DNA of 64,000 nucleotides from assembly GCA_951813605.1 (NCBI GenBank), contig OX638379.1:2180471-2244470 (forward strand), given 5' to 3'. Position numbers and translations under genes: made by a program. Positions 10,038 through 19,265 of this stretch are shown one piece after another. A model generated the notes under the pieces. That model was not told the DNA's origin. It saw nothing but the letters and a program-made list of their open reading frames with translations, and searched no databases. Each line of letters starts with the position of its first letter. Positions within the stretch are counted from its first letter, which is position 1. This DNA is from an uncultured Bryobacterales bacterium. Lineage in GTDB: Bacteria > Acidobacteriota > Terriglobia > Bryobacterales > UBA6623.

Positions 10038-11471
10038 ATGGGACGAGACGACAGGCACGGCCAAGCGGCCGGTAGCGCCGAGGGAGCGGACGAGTCCCTC
10101 TGGCGGGCGATCCCGGACGCTATCCGGGGGTCCCACGAAGACTACACCGAAGTCCCCCTGACCAGGGCGATCATGCTGCTCGCCCTGCCCATGATGCTCG
10201 AGCTCGTCATGGAGTCGACGTTTGGGCTGGTCGACATTTATTTCGTCGGCAGGCTCGGTTCCGCGGCAGTCGCGACAGTCGGACTCACGGGCTCGGTGAT
10301 CATTCTGGTCTTTGCGATCGTCATGGGGCTGTCGATGGGCACCACGGCCATCGTTGCCCGCCGGATTGGAGAGGGCGACCCCGAAGCGGCAGGCGTCGCA
10401 GCCTGGCAAGCAATTCTCGCCGGTGTTCTTGGGGCGATTCCCGTCAGCCTCTGCGGGGTGCTCTTGTCGCAGAAGATGCTGGGGTGGATGGGCGGTACGG
10501 AAGCGATTGTTGCGGGCTACAAGTACACGGCAATGCTGTTCGCGGGATCCGTCACCATATTCCTGCTCTTCCTCAATAACGCAATCTTCCGGGGCGCCGG
10601 CGACGCCGCCGTGGCAATGCGGGCGCTTTGGCTCGCCAATCTGATCAACATTGTCCTCGACCCTCTGCTGATCTTCGGCCTCGGGCCCTTCCCGAAGCTG
10701 GGACTGTTCGGGGCGGCTCTGGCTACCACGATCGGACGGGGAACAGGCGTGGCCTACCAAATGACAATGCTCTTCCGGGGCAACGGACGCATCGCCATCA
10801 CGACCTCCTGCATTCGGTGGGACGCCGAGGTCTTCCGGAAACTGCTGCGCGTGTCTGTCACGGGAATGGTTCAGTTCTTCATCGCCACGGCGGCGTGGCT
10901 GGGCGTCACTCGCATCATCGCGCTCTTCGGGCCGACCGTGCTCGCCGGCTACACCATCTCCGTGCGGTTGATTCACTTCGCGATTCTGCCCTCGTGGGGC
11001 GTCAGCAATGCCGCGGCAACCCTAGTCGGGCAGAACCTGGGCGCGGGCAAGCCCGATAGGGCCGAGCGAGCGGTTCTCATGACGGGCTTGGTGAATTTCG
11101 GCATGCTGGGGACCATCGCAATCCTGTTCTGGATGTTCGCGGACCCGATGATCAGGGTCTTCACATCCGAACCTGAGGTCATTGAGCGCGGGGTGGAAAG
11201 TCTCAAGATTCTCAGCACCGGGTACATTTTCGGGGGCTTCTCGATGGTGTTCGGCCAAGCGTTCAACGGCTCGGGCGACACAGCCACGCCTGCTTGGATC
11301 AACTTCCTTTGCTACTGGTGCTGGCAATTGCCGCTAGGCTATACGCTTGCGAAACCCATGGGAGTGGGCGTAATGGGCGTTTACTGGTCGCTGGTGATCG
11401 CCGGCGCGACGTGGGCGTTGATCGGCTACACCCTATTCCGCCGGGGCAAGTGGAAGGAAAACACGATCTGA
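10038..11471 (+). CDS. MATE family multidrug/organic cation exporter
   Basis: Integral membrane exporter driven by Na+ or H+. It has the paired MatE architecture: PLTRAIMLLALPMMLELVM opens the first half, with VDIYFVGRLGSAAVATVGL, and the second half opens near KLLRVSVTGMVQFFIATAA with VSNAAATLVGQNLGAGKP, a MATE hallmark repeated in both halves. The length (~477 aa) is normal. The start is uncertain: GTG 9987 and ATG 9993 are also in frame; ATG 10038 was chosen because the extra residues have no family match. The kelch-symporter gene begins at the very next base after the stop, so the two are probably cotranscribed. Confidence 0.9.
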   Translation: MGRDDRHGQAAGSAEGADESLWRAIPDAIRGSHEDYTEVPLTRAIMLLALPMMLELVMESTFGLVDIYFVGRLGSAAVATVGLTGSVIILVFAIVMGLSMGTTAIVARRIGEGDPEAAGVAAWQAILAGVLGAIPVSLCGVLLSQKMLGWMGGTEAIVAGYKYTAMLFAGSVTIFLLFLNNAIFRGAGDAAVAMRALWLANLINIVLDPLLIFGLGPFPKLGLFGAALATTIGRGTGVAYQMTMLFRGNGRIAITTSCIRWDAEVFRKLLRVSVTGMVQFFIATAAWLGVTRIIALFGPTVLAGYTISVRLIHFAILPSWGVSNAAATLVGQNLGAGKPDRAERAVLMTGLVNFGMLGTIAILFWMFADPMIRVFTSEPEVIERGVESLKILSTGYIFGGFSMVFGQAFNGSGDTATPAWINFLCYWCWQLPLGYTLAKPMGVGVMGVYWSLVIAGATWALIGYTLFRRGKWKENTI

Positions 11472-13970
11472 ATGTTTCGTGGGCGGCACACCAGGGTCGT
11501 TGGACTCGCGCTATTGCTGGTGGCGACGGGTTCCGCCGCCGAACTGAATTGGTCCAGCCTTGCCCCGCTGCCGGCGGAAGCGGGGAATGTGGGCACGTTC
11601 GTTGCCGTCATCGACGACAAGCTGGTCGTAGCGGGAGGCGTTCCCCGACCGATTCTGAGCGAAGGACCCGGCGCGGCTCCAGTAACGAACAACGCTTGGG
11701 TGCTTGATTTTCCGCACGGGTCCTGGCGCGCCACGACTCCGCTGCCGGAAGCCCTGGCATTCGGTGGGTCGGCGTCATTCGGGAGCTTCGCGGTTTTCGC
11801 GGGAGGTTCCGGCCAAGCGGGCACGCCGTATCGTGACAGCGCCTACAAAGTGAGCTTCAGGGATGGCGAAGTCGCCTACGAACCACTTCCTGCTATGGCT
11901 GAGCCCAGAGCGTACGCCAACGGCACGGTGCTGGACGGTGTTTTCTATCTCGTCTGCGGAGTCCGCAATGCGGGGCTCGACCAGCCGACGAGAAGCCTGC
12001 TGGCTATCGACATGCTGGCCGCGGAGCCCGCGTGGCAAGTCTCGCCTCCTTTGCCTGGTCCCGCTCGCTATTCGGCCGGCGCGACAGTCCAAGACGGGGC
12101 ACTCTTTGTCTTTGGCGGGGTGGCACCGCCGGACACCGTAGAAACTGGCCTCGGCTCGCAATCGCTCGCGGACTCGTACCGCTTCGCGCCGGCAGGAGGC
12201 TGGAAACGGATTGCGGACAGACCTTCGGCGACCGCTACCGGACAGGCCGTTCCACTGGGACCTACGCACATTGCCGTGATAGGCGGGGACGAGGGGAAGG
12301 AGTTGGGGCGAAACCCGTCACAAGACTCGGGAGCGGTGTACGGCACTCGTGCCGTAGAGTCCTATCACACGGTTACGGACACGTGGGTGAGTCTCGCGGA
12401 ATCTCCCGCTGGCGCAGCCATGGCGCGTGCTGTGTCTTGGAACAACCAGCTCATCGTCGTGGGAGGCGTTTCGCGCCTAGACGATCCGGCCCCGCCCGTC
12501 TTCGCAGCGAGCCTCGAGCCGGAAACGTCGGGTTTTTCCAGCTTGGACTACACCACGCTGATGGCCTATTTCTGTGTCCTCGTGATGATGGGCCTGTACT
12601 TTGCCCGCAAGGGATCCACTACGGAAGACTTCTTTCTCGCCGGAAGGCGCATGCCCTGGTGGGCGACCGGACTGTCCATTTTCGGCACGCAGCTGTCCTC
12701 GATCAGCTTCATGGCGGTGCCAGCCAAGGTGTATGCCACGGACTGGGTCTACTTCCTGCTCCAGATGACGATTGTCATGATCGCCTTCCCGGTCGTGTTC
12801 TTCTACCTGCCTTACTTCCGGCGGACGAAGATGACCAGCGCCTACGAGTACCTTGAGGACCGCTTTAACCTCCCGGTGCGGATGTACGCGAGCATTTCGT
12901 TCGTGCTCTACCAGATCGGTCGGATGGCAATCGTGCTCTTCCTTCCGGCAATAGCCCTCTCCACGGTGACCGGTACCAGCGTCTACACTTGCATTCTCGT
13001 GATGGGCGTGCTCTCGACGCTCTACACCGCGATGGGCGGCATGAAGGCGGTCATCTGGACGGATGTAGTCCAGGTGTTCGTCCTCTACGGCGGTGCCTTG
13101 CTGAGTCTCGTCATACTCGTGTCGAGCATGAATGGAGGCCTGTCGGGAATCGTTTCCGCGGGGTTGGAGTACGACAAGTTCCACATGTTCAATTGGACTT
13201 GGGACTGGACCACGACGGCGGTGTGGGTCGTGCTCGTGGGCAACCTTTTCATGAACCTCGTGCCCTACACGTCGGACCAGGCAGTCGTGCAGCGGTACTT
13301 CACAACCAAGAACGAGAAGACGGCGGCGCGCGCAATCTGGACCAATGCAGTCCTGATCATCCCGTCCACGCTGACGCTCTTCTTGCTCGGCACGGGTTTG
13401 TGGGCGTTCTACCAAGCCAATCCGGAGCTTCTGAACCCTGCCCTTCCAACCGACTCGATCTTTCCGCTGTTCATCTCGCAGCAGTTGCCCGCCGGGATCG
13501 CGGGGCTGCTCATTGCAGCTGTCTTCGCCGCCTCCATGTCTACTTTGGATAGCAGCTTGAACAGCGTATCGACGGCCCTGGTCACCGACTTCTTCGCGCG
13601 TTTCCGGCCCCGGTCAAGCGATAGGAGCCGGCTCAGGCTGGCTCGCTACCTGACCGCGGCGCTGGGAGTGCTCGCCACCTCTACCTCAATCGCGCTTGCA
13701 ACATTTGACATCAGCTCGTTGTGGGACACCTTCCAAGGCATGATGGGCTTGCTTGGCGGAGGCTTGGCTGGACTATTCGCGCTGGGCATCTTCTTCCGCC
13801 GCGCGAACGGACGCGGAGCGATGACGGGCGCGGTCGCCAGCGTGGTGATTCTGTATTGGGTGCAGCAGCACACCGACCTGCACTTCTTCCTGTACGGCGC
13901 GGTGGGCGTGCTGAGCTGCGTCGCGATCGGCCTGGCATCGAGCATGTTCTGGCGCACCTCCGAGAATTGA
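11472..13970 (+). CDS. Kelch beta-propeller fused to sodium:solute symporter (SSS)
   Basis: An 832-residue two-domain protein. A signal peptide-like N-terminus (GLALLLVATGSAA) precedes a propeller with six kelch-type turns (LVVAGG, AVFAGG, YLVCG, LFVFGG, IAVIGG, LIVVGG) up to about residue 350. From YTTLMAYFCVLVMMGLYFAR to the C-terminus it is a complete SSS transporter (DFFLAGRRMPWWATGLSIF, LSSISFMAVPAKVYATDW, AVVQRYF, VFAASMSTLDSSLNS). Kelch proteins of the NanM type epimerise N-acetylneuraminate in the periplasm, and comparable mutarotase-symporter fusions occur in other bacteria, so a periplasmic sugar mutarotase joined to its uptake permease is a reasonable inference. The substrate is not proven. 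It starts ATG directly after the MATE stop (TGAATG). Confidence 0.9.
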   Translation: MFRGRHTRVVGLALLLVATGSAAELNWSSLAPLPAEAGNVGTFVAVIDDKLVVAGGVPRPILSEGPGAAPVTNNAWVLDFPHGSWRATTPLPEALAFGGSASFGSFAVFAGGSGQAGTPYRDSAYKVSFRDGEVAYEPLPAMAEPRAYANGTVLDGVFYLVCGVRNAGLDQPTRSLLAIDMLAAEPAWQVSPPLPGPARYSAGATVQDGALFVFGGVAPPDTVETGLGSQSLADSYRFAPAGGWKRIADRPSATATGQAVPLGPTHIAVIGGDEGKELGRNPSQDSGAVYGTRAVESYHTVTDTWVSLAESPAGAAMARAVSWNNQLIVVGGVSRLDDPAPPVFAASLEPETSGFSSLDYTTLMAYFCVLVMMGLYFARKGSTTEDFFLAGRRMPWWATGLSIFGTQLSSISFMAVPAKVYATDWVYFLLQMTIVMIAFPVVFFYLPYFRRTKMTSAYEYLEDRFNLPVRMYASISFVLYQIGRMAIVLFLPAIALSTVTGTSVYTCILVMGVLSTLYTAMGGMKAVIWTDVVQVFVLYGGALLSLVILVSSMNGGLSGIVSAGLEYDKFHMFNWTWDWTTTAVWVVLVGNLFMNLVPYTSDQAVVQRYFTTKNEKTAARAIWTNAVLIIPSTLTLFLLGTGLWAFYQANPELLNPALPTDSIFPLFISQQLPAGIAGLLIAAVFAASMSTLDSSLNSVSTALVTDFFARFRPRSSDRSRLRLARYLTAALGVLATSTSIALATFDISSLWDTFQGMMGLLGGGLAGLFALGIFFRRANGRGAMTGAVASVVILYWVQQHTDLHFFLYGAVGVLSCVAIGLASSMFWRTSEN

Positions 13971-14597
13971 AGACCGGGGCAACCGCCCAATAGAAAATTC
14001 AGCGGGCAAGCGACGCCCGTCCGAGGGTACAGAAAGAACTGGCCTGGCCGCGGAGCAAGACCGCGCCAAGGCGCATCACAAGGTTGGGGAGATGCACTGC
14101 GAGAGCCCAGCGGCAGCACGTGACGAGGCTGTTGCTAGGCATTGGCGGGACCGCGCGGCCGGCAGCGGAAATGTCGAGGCGCAGCAACGTCTCGGATTGT
14201 GGGGCCTCTCGAGCTCCGATGGCGAAGGAGACGGCGGCCGCGCCTTGAGCAACAGCAACCGCTTCCCAAACTGGAGCTTCACGGTGCCCAATTCGCAGCG
14301 CCGCAAGGCTACTCGGGCGACCTTGCGTTAAGGCAACAGATTCCGCGGATCGGCGGATGCTGCGGTTGGTTCAATGCGGGACAGGCTTCGCGCCTTCGCG
14401 ATGACACAGCTTGCGCATGGGACGGTTGGCGGGCCGGTCTCGTATTGGCGGCTGCGACAAACCGAAAGACACGTCATCCCCTACAGTGCCTTCGATGTCT
14501 TCGATCGCGGTCGTATTGGCCCACCGGCTAGCTACATGTTGGCAGGCACACGTGGAATCCCTTGCAGAATCGATCGTGCGCCATCTAGAACTTGACT
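13971..14597. other. Intergenic between convergent genes, nothing recognised
   Basis: About 630 bases between the kelch-symporter and the minus-strand secreted protein. No frame shows a recognisable protein or ribosome-binding site, and I found no RNA gene. Confidence 0.4.
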
Positions 14598-15251
14598 CTA
14601 ATAATACGAGTAGGCCTCTCCGGCAGCACGAATGAACTCAGCGGCGTTGGTCAATCGATCGAATACGGTTTGCATGCGCTGGCGGACGAAACCTTCAGGA
14701 TCAATTGCATCCGGCAGGTACGCAGCTATGCTTACTCCTGCTGCACTGCTCCTGAGAACCATAGCCAAGCTGCCCGCCTCGGCCCGGGTCCTGAATATGC
14801 TGGCAAATACAACCGAACCTGCTTGTATAACGTTCGCGAAATACCAGTCATTCTGGCTCATCAGCACTGCGCTTTGGGTCGAAATGCTGTCTGCGATTTC
14901 GCGGTCTCCCAAGAGCGTCGCATAGAACCAATTGACTTCAAGAGCGGCCCAACCGACGTTGAACGTCATGAATTGCTCGGAACCAGTGCTAGAAGTGGAG
15001 ACGAGATCGACGACATCCTGGGCTGTCAAGAACGCTGAATAGGGAGTTTCCCCCCGGAGCTCCCGTAGACTCTGGCGAAACGCCTCGACATCGAAGGCCT
15101 CCGTCCCGCTAAGCACCGGCAGCGCTTCGACCGCGTGACGAGCCGAGCCAACGACCGCCAGGGCTTGGTCCAGGCCAGTCGGCACCTCGGCCGCCACCGA
15201 CGCCGTGGCCAACAGCAGCGTGACGAACACGGCCCTGACACTTGCGATCAT
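14598..15251 (-). CDS. Hypothetical exported protein
   Basis: A 217-residue protein with a clear signal peptide (MIASVRAVFVTLLLATASVA, likely cleaved after AAE). The mature part is largely helical with small residues (FNVGWAALEVNWFYATLLGD, QAGSVVFASIFRTR). No family is recognised. The start is the ATG preceded by AGGGGG seven bases upstream; a longer in-frame version to 15362 would bury the signal peptide. It lies downstream of the PQQ dehydrogenase on the same strand, with about 194 bases between, so it may or may not belong to that unit. Confidence 0.7.
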   Translation of the reverse strand: MIASVRAVFVTLLLATASVAAEVPTGLDQALAVVGSARHAVEALPVLSGTEAFDVEAFRQSLRELRGETPYSAFLTAQDVVDLVSTSSTGSEQFMTFNVGWAALEVNWFYATLLGDREIADSISTQSAVLMSQNDWYFANVIQAGSVVFASIFRTRAEAGSLAMVLRSSAAGVSIAAYLPDAIDPEGFVRQRMQTVFDRLTNAAEFIRAAGEAYSYY

Positions 15252-15445
15252 TTCAAGACCCCCTGCAAGGTTCGGAACGCTCGAGCCGCCCACACTCGCG
15301 GGACCGCCTGCCTCCGCAAGCCAAGCGGCACCCGAGGTTCGGCGCCAATCTATCCGGCCCAATTCGAGACCTCCCGCTCGCGCGATGAATCGAATGATCC
15401 GGAACGACAGCCAGCAACGGCTCCAAATCCAGCAAGGCAGCCTCG

Positions 15446-17068
15446 CTATTCACGCAAACCGAACACGAACATTGCGCTGCCGGAGGAGACCGCGATGCGC
15501 TGCTCGCCGCCGGCGGTGAATGTGACGGGCGAAGCCGAACAGATTCCTCCAAGATTGATCGAGACAAGATTCTTTCCGGTAAAGGAATCCAGCACGAGCA
15601 TGTAGCCTTCCCTGCTCCCCGTGATCAGTATGTCCCCAGCAGTCGAGAGGATGCCGGTCTCGCCGATTCCGGTCATCGCGAACTCCCACTCCATGTCCCC
15701 TGTAGACGGAGAAAGCGCCCGAATGGCGCCATGGCCCTGCTGCTCTTCCGAGTCCTTCATCGTGTTCGGCCAAACGCCGTGCGGCAGGCTGCCGACATAG
15801 CGGTTACCCCGCGTGTATAGCGGATCACCCTTGTGGTAGACACTCGAATACTCCCACGCGGACACGTAGAAAAGCCCTGTTTTGGCGCTGTAGGCGGGAG
15901 AATACCAGTTTGTTCCGCCCTGTACCGCAGGCGAAACGCGCGTGCCTTCGCGGGTCGGCGACGCCTCGGGAATCTTGATCGGTCGCCCGTTCTCGTCCAA
16001 GCCCTTGGCCCATGTCACATCGACAAAGTTCTTGCCCTGGAGGAACTCCCCGGTTTCGCGGTCCAGTACGTAGAAGAACCCGTTCCGATTCGCCCACATC
16101 ATTAGCTTGCGCTGCTTGCCTTCCCATTCACGGTCGACGAGCACGGGAATCTGCACCGCGTCCCAATCCCACTCGTCATGCGGGGTGAACTGGAAGTACC
16201 ACTTCAATTCTCCAGTGTCGGGATTCAGAGCTACCACGGAATCCGTGTAGAGGTTGTCTCCCAAGCGAACGTCCCCGTTCCAGTCCGGCGCCGGGTTGCC
16301 GGTGCCCCAGTAGGTGAGATTCAGGTCCGGGTCATACGATCCCGTTAGCCAGATCGACCCGCCTCCACGCTTCCAAGAATCTCCCGACCACGTCTCGTGC
16401 CCAGGCTCTCCAGGGCCGGGAATGATATTGAAGCGCCAAAGCTCGTCACCGTTCTTGGGGTCGAGCGCGACGAGGAATCCGCGAATCCCGTATTCCCCGC
16501 CCGCGGAGCCCAGGATCAGCTTGTCCTTGAGGACCAGCGGCGCATGCGTCAGCGAGTAGCCGCCTGTGGGATCCACGATCTGCTTGGAGAAGACCACGGC
16601 GCCTGTCTTCGCGTCGAGCGCGACCAGCTTGCCGTCGATCGTTCCCATGTACAGGGTTTCACCCAGAATCGCGAGACCTCGGTTGATCCGGCCGCAACAC
16701 GTGTTGGCCTTGCCCTCCAGGATGTGGCGGTATTCCCAGAACCGGCGACCCGTCACGGCGTCCAGCGCGACAACGTCGTTCGGCATCTGCACGGCGTAGA
16801 TCACGCCGTCCACAACCAGCGGTGTCATTTCGAACTTCTCGAGGGAGCGCGCCTGGAACACCCACTTCAATTCCAGGTCGCCGACGTTCTCTCGGTTGAT
16901 TTGGTCGAGCGGCGAGTGATGCTGGCTGTCGTACGTGCGGCTGTAGGTGAGCCAGTTGCCCGGCTCGTCGTCGGCGTTCAGGATCCGCTCGTAAGTCACC
17001 TGCGCTCCGAGCGGGACCGCCAGCAGCGCAAAGCAGGCTGCAACGATGGTGGCTCTATTCCGTCTCAT
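15446..17068 (-). CDS. PQQ-dependent alcohol dehydrogenase (quinoprotein propeller)
   Basis: Periplasmic oxidation of an alcohol with pyrroloquinoline quinone, passing electrons to cytochrome c. It has a signal peptide (TIVAACFALLAVPLGAQ), the opening NWLTYSRTYDSQHHSPLDQI, repeated propeller tryptophan-docking motifs (LVALDAKTGAVVF, VVALNPDTGELKWYFQ), the vicinal Cys pair in NTCCGRINRG typical of quinoprotein alcohol dehydrogenases, and GTGNPAPDWNG plus GDNLYTDSVVAL around the active site. The length, 540 aa, is slightly short and there is no fused haem domain. GGGAGGG lies five bases before the ATG. The start overlaps the end of the cytochrome c gene by 14 bases, so the pair is coupled. Substrate unknown. 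Confidence 0.92.
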   Translation of the reverse strand: MRRNRATIVAACFALLAVPLGAQVTYERILNADDEPGNWLTYSRTYDSQHHSPLDQINRENVGDLELKWVFQARSLEKFEMTPLVVDGVIYAVQMPNDVVALDAVTGRRFWEYRHILEGKANTCCGRINRGLAILGETLYMGTIDGKLVALDAKTGAVVFSKQIVDPTGGYSLTHAPLVLKDKLILGSAGGEYGIRGFLVALDPKNGDELWRFNIIPGPGEPGHETWSGDSWKRGGGSIWLTGSYDPDLNLTYWGTGNPAPDWNGDVRLGDNLYTDSVVALNPDTGELKWYFQFTPHDEWDWDAVQIPVLVDREWEGKQRKLMMWANRNGFFYVLDRETGEFLQGKNFVDVTWAKGLDENGRPIKIPEASPTREGTRVSPAVQGGTNWYSPAYSAKTGLFYVSAWEYSSVYHKGDPLYTRGNRYVGSLPHGVWPNTMKDSEEQQGHGAIRALSPSTGDMEWEFAMTGIGETGILSTAGDILITGSREGYMLVLDSFTGKNLVSINLGGICSASPVTFTAGGEQRIAVSSGSAMFVFGLRE

Positions 17069-17855
17069 TGGTGCCCTCCCTCAAGCGCAGGCTCGCCAGA
17101 TAGGCGATCAGGTCGTCAAAGTCAGACCCTTGGATCTGCCCCTCGAAAGCCGGCATGCCGGAATTACGGTCGACCTCGAACTCGGCAAGGTCCTGTTTCC
17201 TTAGGGATACGAGGTAGCCCGCAGCATCGATCAACTGCACGGAGAACGTATCTTCATTCATCCTCATGCCGGATACCTGCTTGCCAGAGTTGGTCTTGGC
17301 CCGTACCATCCAGTGCTGGGGAAAGACCGCCTCGTTCGGACGCAGCACGGCGGCCTGCAAATGGCCGAGCGAACGCATCGCGCCGATGTCGCTCAGGTCC
17401 GGGCCCATGCGGCCCCCTTCGCCCTGGACTCGATGGCAGCCGTTGCAGCCCTTGGCAAGAAAGATGGAGCGGCCGTTTTCGATGTCTCCCTCCACCTGCC
17501 CCGCGGCCCGTCCTTGACTCAACGACCGGACAAAGGCGACCAACTGCCACATCTGCCGCCCGTTGAAGAAAATCCCGGGCATTTCCGTTCCGGGGATGCC
17601 CACCGAGATCGTGTTGAAGATATCGCGATCGGAAGCGCCGTGTCGGAACAGGCCGGTTGTGAGGTTAGCTCCGCGCGCGCCTTCGCCCTCAATTCCGTGG
17701 CATACGGCGCAATGCGAGCGATAGAGTCGGCCACCCGCCTCCACATCAGAATTGGACGTGAACGGATTCTTTATCGTGTCGTCGGCGTGCTGCCCGAGCG
17801 CTGGAAGTGCCGCCAGCGCGGCGGCAAGCAGAAACACCGCGTGTCTAAATCTCAA
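17055..17855 (-). CDS. Dihaem cytochrome c, partner of the PQQ dehydrogenase
   Basis: Exported electron carrier with two CxxCH haem sites, CAVCH and CNGCH, each in a class I cytochrome-like domain, followed by an ~80-residue C-terminal region (VSGMRMNEDTFSVQLIDAAG) resembling that of haem proteins linked to PQQ propellers in Planctomycetes and Acidobacteria. The signal peptide is AVFLLAAALAALPALGQ. There is no suitable ATG: the best start is the TTG at 17855, six bases after GGGGAGG; another TTG at 17870 lacks such a site. It is the first gene of a two-gene coupled unit with the dehydrogenase, the natural electron acceptor. Confidence 0.9.
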   Translation of the reverse strand: MRFRHAVFLLAAALAALPALGQHADDTIKNPFTSNSDVEAGGRLYRSHCAVCHGIEGEGARGANLTTGLFRHGASDRDIFNTISVGIPGTEMPGIFFNGRQMWQLVAFVRSLSQGRAAGQVEGDIENGRSIFLAKGCNGCHRVQGEGGRMGPDLSDIGAMRSLGHLQAAVLRPNEAVFPQHWMVRAKTNSGKQVSGMRMNEDTFSVQLIDAAGYLVSLRKQDLAEFEVDRNSGMPAFEGQIQGSDFDDLIAYLASLRLREGTNETE

Positions 17856-17941
17856 GACATCCCTCCCCAACCGGTCTCTACCCGGCTAATCGGACATATT
17901 CTAGCCGAAATCGCACGGCACTGCTTGCGATCGGCAGCCGA

Positions 17942-19171
17942 CTACTCTTCCCAGAGCCGCAAGCACACTAGCGTGTCCTGGTCGCGAGCAAAGAAGAATC
18001 CGTCAGCAATCGCAGGAAAAGCTCTCGTTTCCCTCGCGAGAACTTGCGCCCGGGACAAGACCTCGAATTTTTCGCGGGAAGCCGCGACGATCAGAAGTTC
18101 GCCGGATTCCAGCAGGAGCAGAAGTCGATCGCCGACTCGCGATACGGAGCCGGCCCGGACTCCGTTCTCCGACCAAAGGACCTTGCCGGTCGGCAGGTCG
18201 GCGGCGCGAAAGCTCTGCCCATACTCCTGCCTGCCATGGAAGCCGAATAGGGTGCCGCCGTCTAGCACGCAACTCGAGTAGTGATTGTCGATCACATCCT
18301 CGCCGGACCACAGGTCCTCGACCTTGCGGTTGCAGAGCTTCATTGCGATCGACCCAGTGCCGTAGGAAGCCGAAAGAAACACAATGTCTCCCATGACAAT
18401 TGGCGTCGCGGCGTTGACGGACGCGCGGCTGCGTGACCGCCAGCGCCTTTCGTAGGCCACTTCGCCAGTGGCCGGGTCGAGTGCGACAAGACCCTCGCGA
18501 GTGAAGAAGATCGCCATGGTCCGCCCGTCCAAGCGGGCGGCGACCGGCGACGAGTAGCTAGCCTCGTGATCGGTGGACTTCCAAAGGGTCTCTCCGGTTT
18601 CCGCGTCCAGAGCTACGATCCCGGCTCCGGCCGTGCCTCCAACATTCGCGAGTACCCGCCCTTCGATGACGAGCGGAGTCGAAGCCGCACCGAAGAAGCC
18701 CTTGCGCACGCCGAACTGGCTATGCGTGTCGACGGCCCAGACCTTCCGCCCGGTCTCGAAGTCGAGGCAGTGCAGCGCGCCTTGGGCTCCGAAGGTGTAG
18801 ACCCTCCCCTTCTCGATCACAGGCGTCGCGCGGGGGCCGTTGTCGAATCCGAAGTCGTCCCTGTACCGCGTCTCGTATGAGAACTTCCAGATGCCTTTGC
18901 CATCTGTCGCTCGAAGAGCTTCGACAACTTCCTGGCCGCCCTGCCGATGGAACAGCACCAGGCGACCTCGGGCGACTGCCGGAGCGCTGAAGCCGGATCC
19001 GACCTGACGATCCCAGACCGGCTCTGGACCGGTTGAGGAAAAGGGCTCGATGGTGGAGCGCCCCTCGAAGGCACCGTCGCGAGCAGGCCCGCGAAACTGC
19101 GGCCAATCCTGCCCGGCGGCAACCGCCGAGAGCAACAGCAATGCCATGGGCGCAGCAGTGGAGGGTCTCAT
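17942..19171 (-). CDS. Secreted PQQ-like beta-propeller protein
   Basis: A signal peptide (MALLLLSAVAAGQDW) is followed by the QFRGPARDGAFEG opening typical of the planctomycete/acidobacterial outer propeller family. Repeats have the pattern VYTFGAQGALHCLDFETGRKVW and IVALDAETGETLW, each ending in a docking Trp. Such proteins have the BamB/quinoprotein fold, but most are not enzymes and I see no quinoprotein active-site Asp or vicinal Cys pair. The start is the ATG with GGAAAGG just upstream (19171); an ATG 18 bases further upstream is possible. It lies upstream of the cytochrome c gene with an 86-base gap and the same orientation. Confidence 0.85.
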   Translation of the reverse strand: MRPSTAAPMALLLLSAVAAGQDWPQFRGPARDGAFEGRSTIEPFSSTGPEPVWDRQVGSGFSAPAVARGRLVLFHRQGGQEVVEALRATDGKGIWKFSYETRYRDDFGFDNGPRATPVIEKGRVYTFGAQGALHCLDFETGRKVWAVDTHSQFGVRKGFFGAASTPLVIEGRVLANVGGTAGAGIVALDAETGETLWKSTDHEASYSSPVAARLDGRTMAIFFTREGLVALDPATGEVAYERRWRSRSRASVNAATPIVMGDIVFLSASYGTGSIAMKLCNRKVEDLWSGEDVIDNHYSSCVLDGGTLFGFHGRQEYGQSFRAADLPTGKVLWSENGVRAGSVSRVGDRLLLLLESGELLIVAASREKFEVLSRAQVLARETRAFPAIADGFFFARDQDTLVCLRLWEE

Positions 19172-19265
19172 TGGCCTTTCCGCATCCATGTTACTGTCCC
19201 GATTCTCACGCAGAGCGGCCAGGCCGGATCAGCTTGGCCATTCGCCGCAATGCGAGGCAGGAGAC

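Noticed and set aside
9501..10976. A 491-codon minus-strand open frame across the MATE gene
   Set aside because: It is antisense to a well-conserved transporter and consists of low-complexity His/Arg/Asp-rich sequence typical of mirror frames in GC-rich DNA.
15446..19171. Assigning a specific alcohol substrate or lanthanide dependence to the PQQ dehydrogenase
   Set aside because: I could not place the metal-selecting residue with certainty from the sequence alone.
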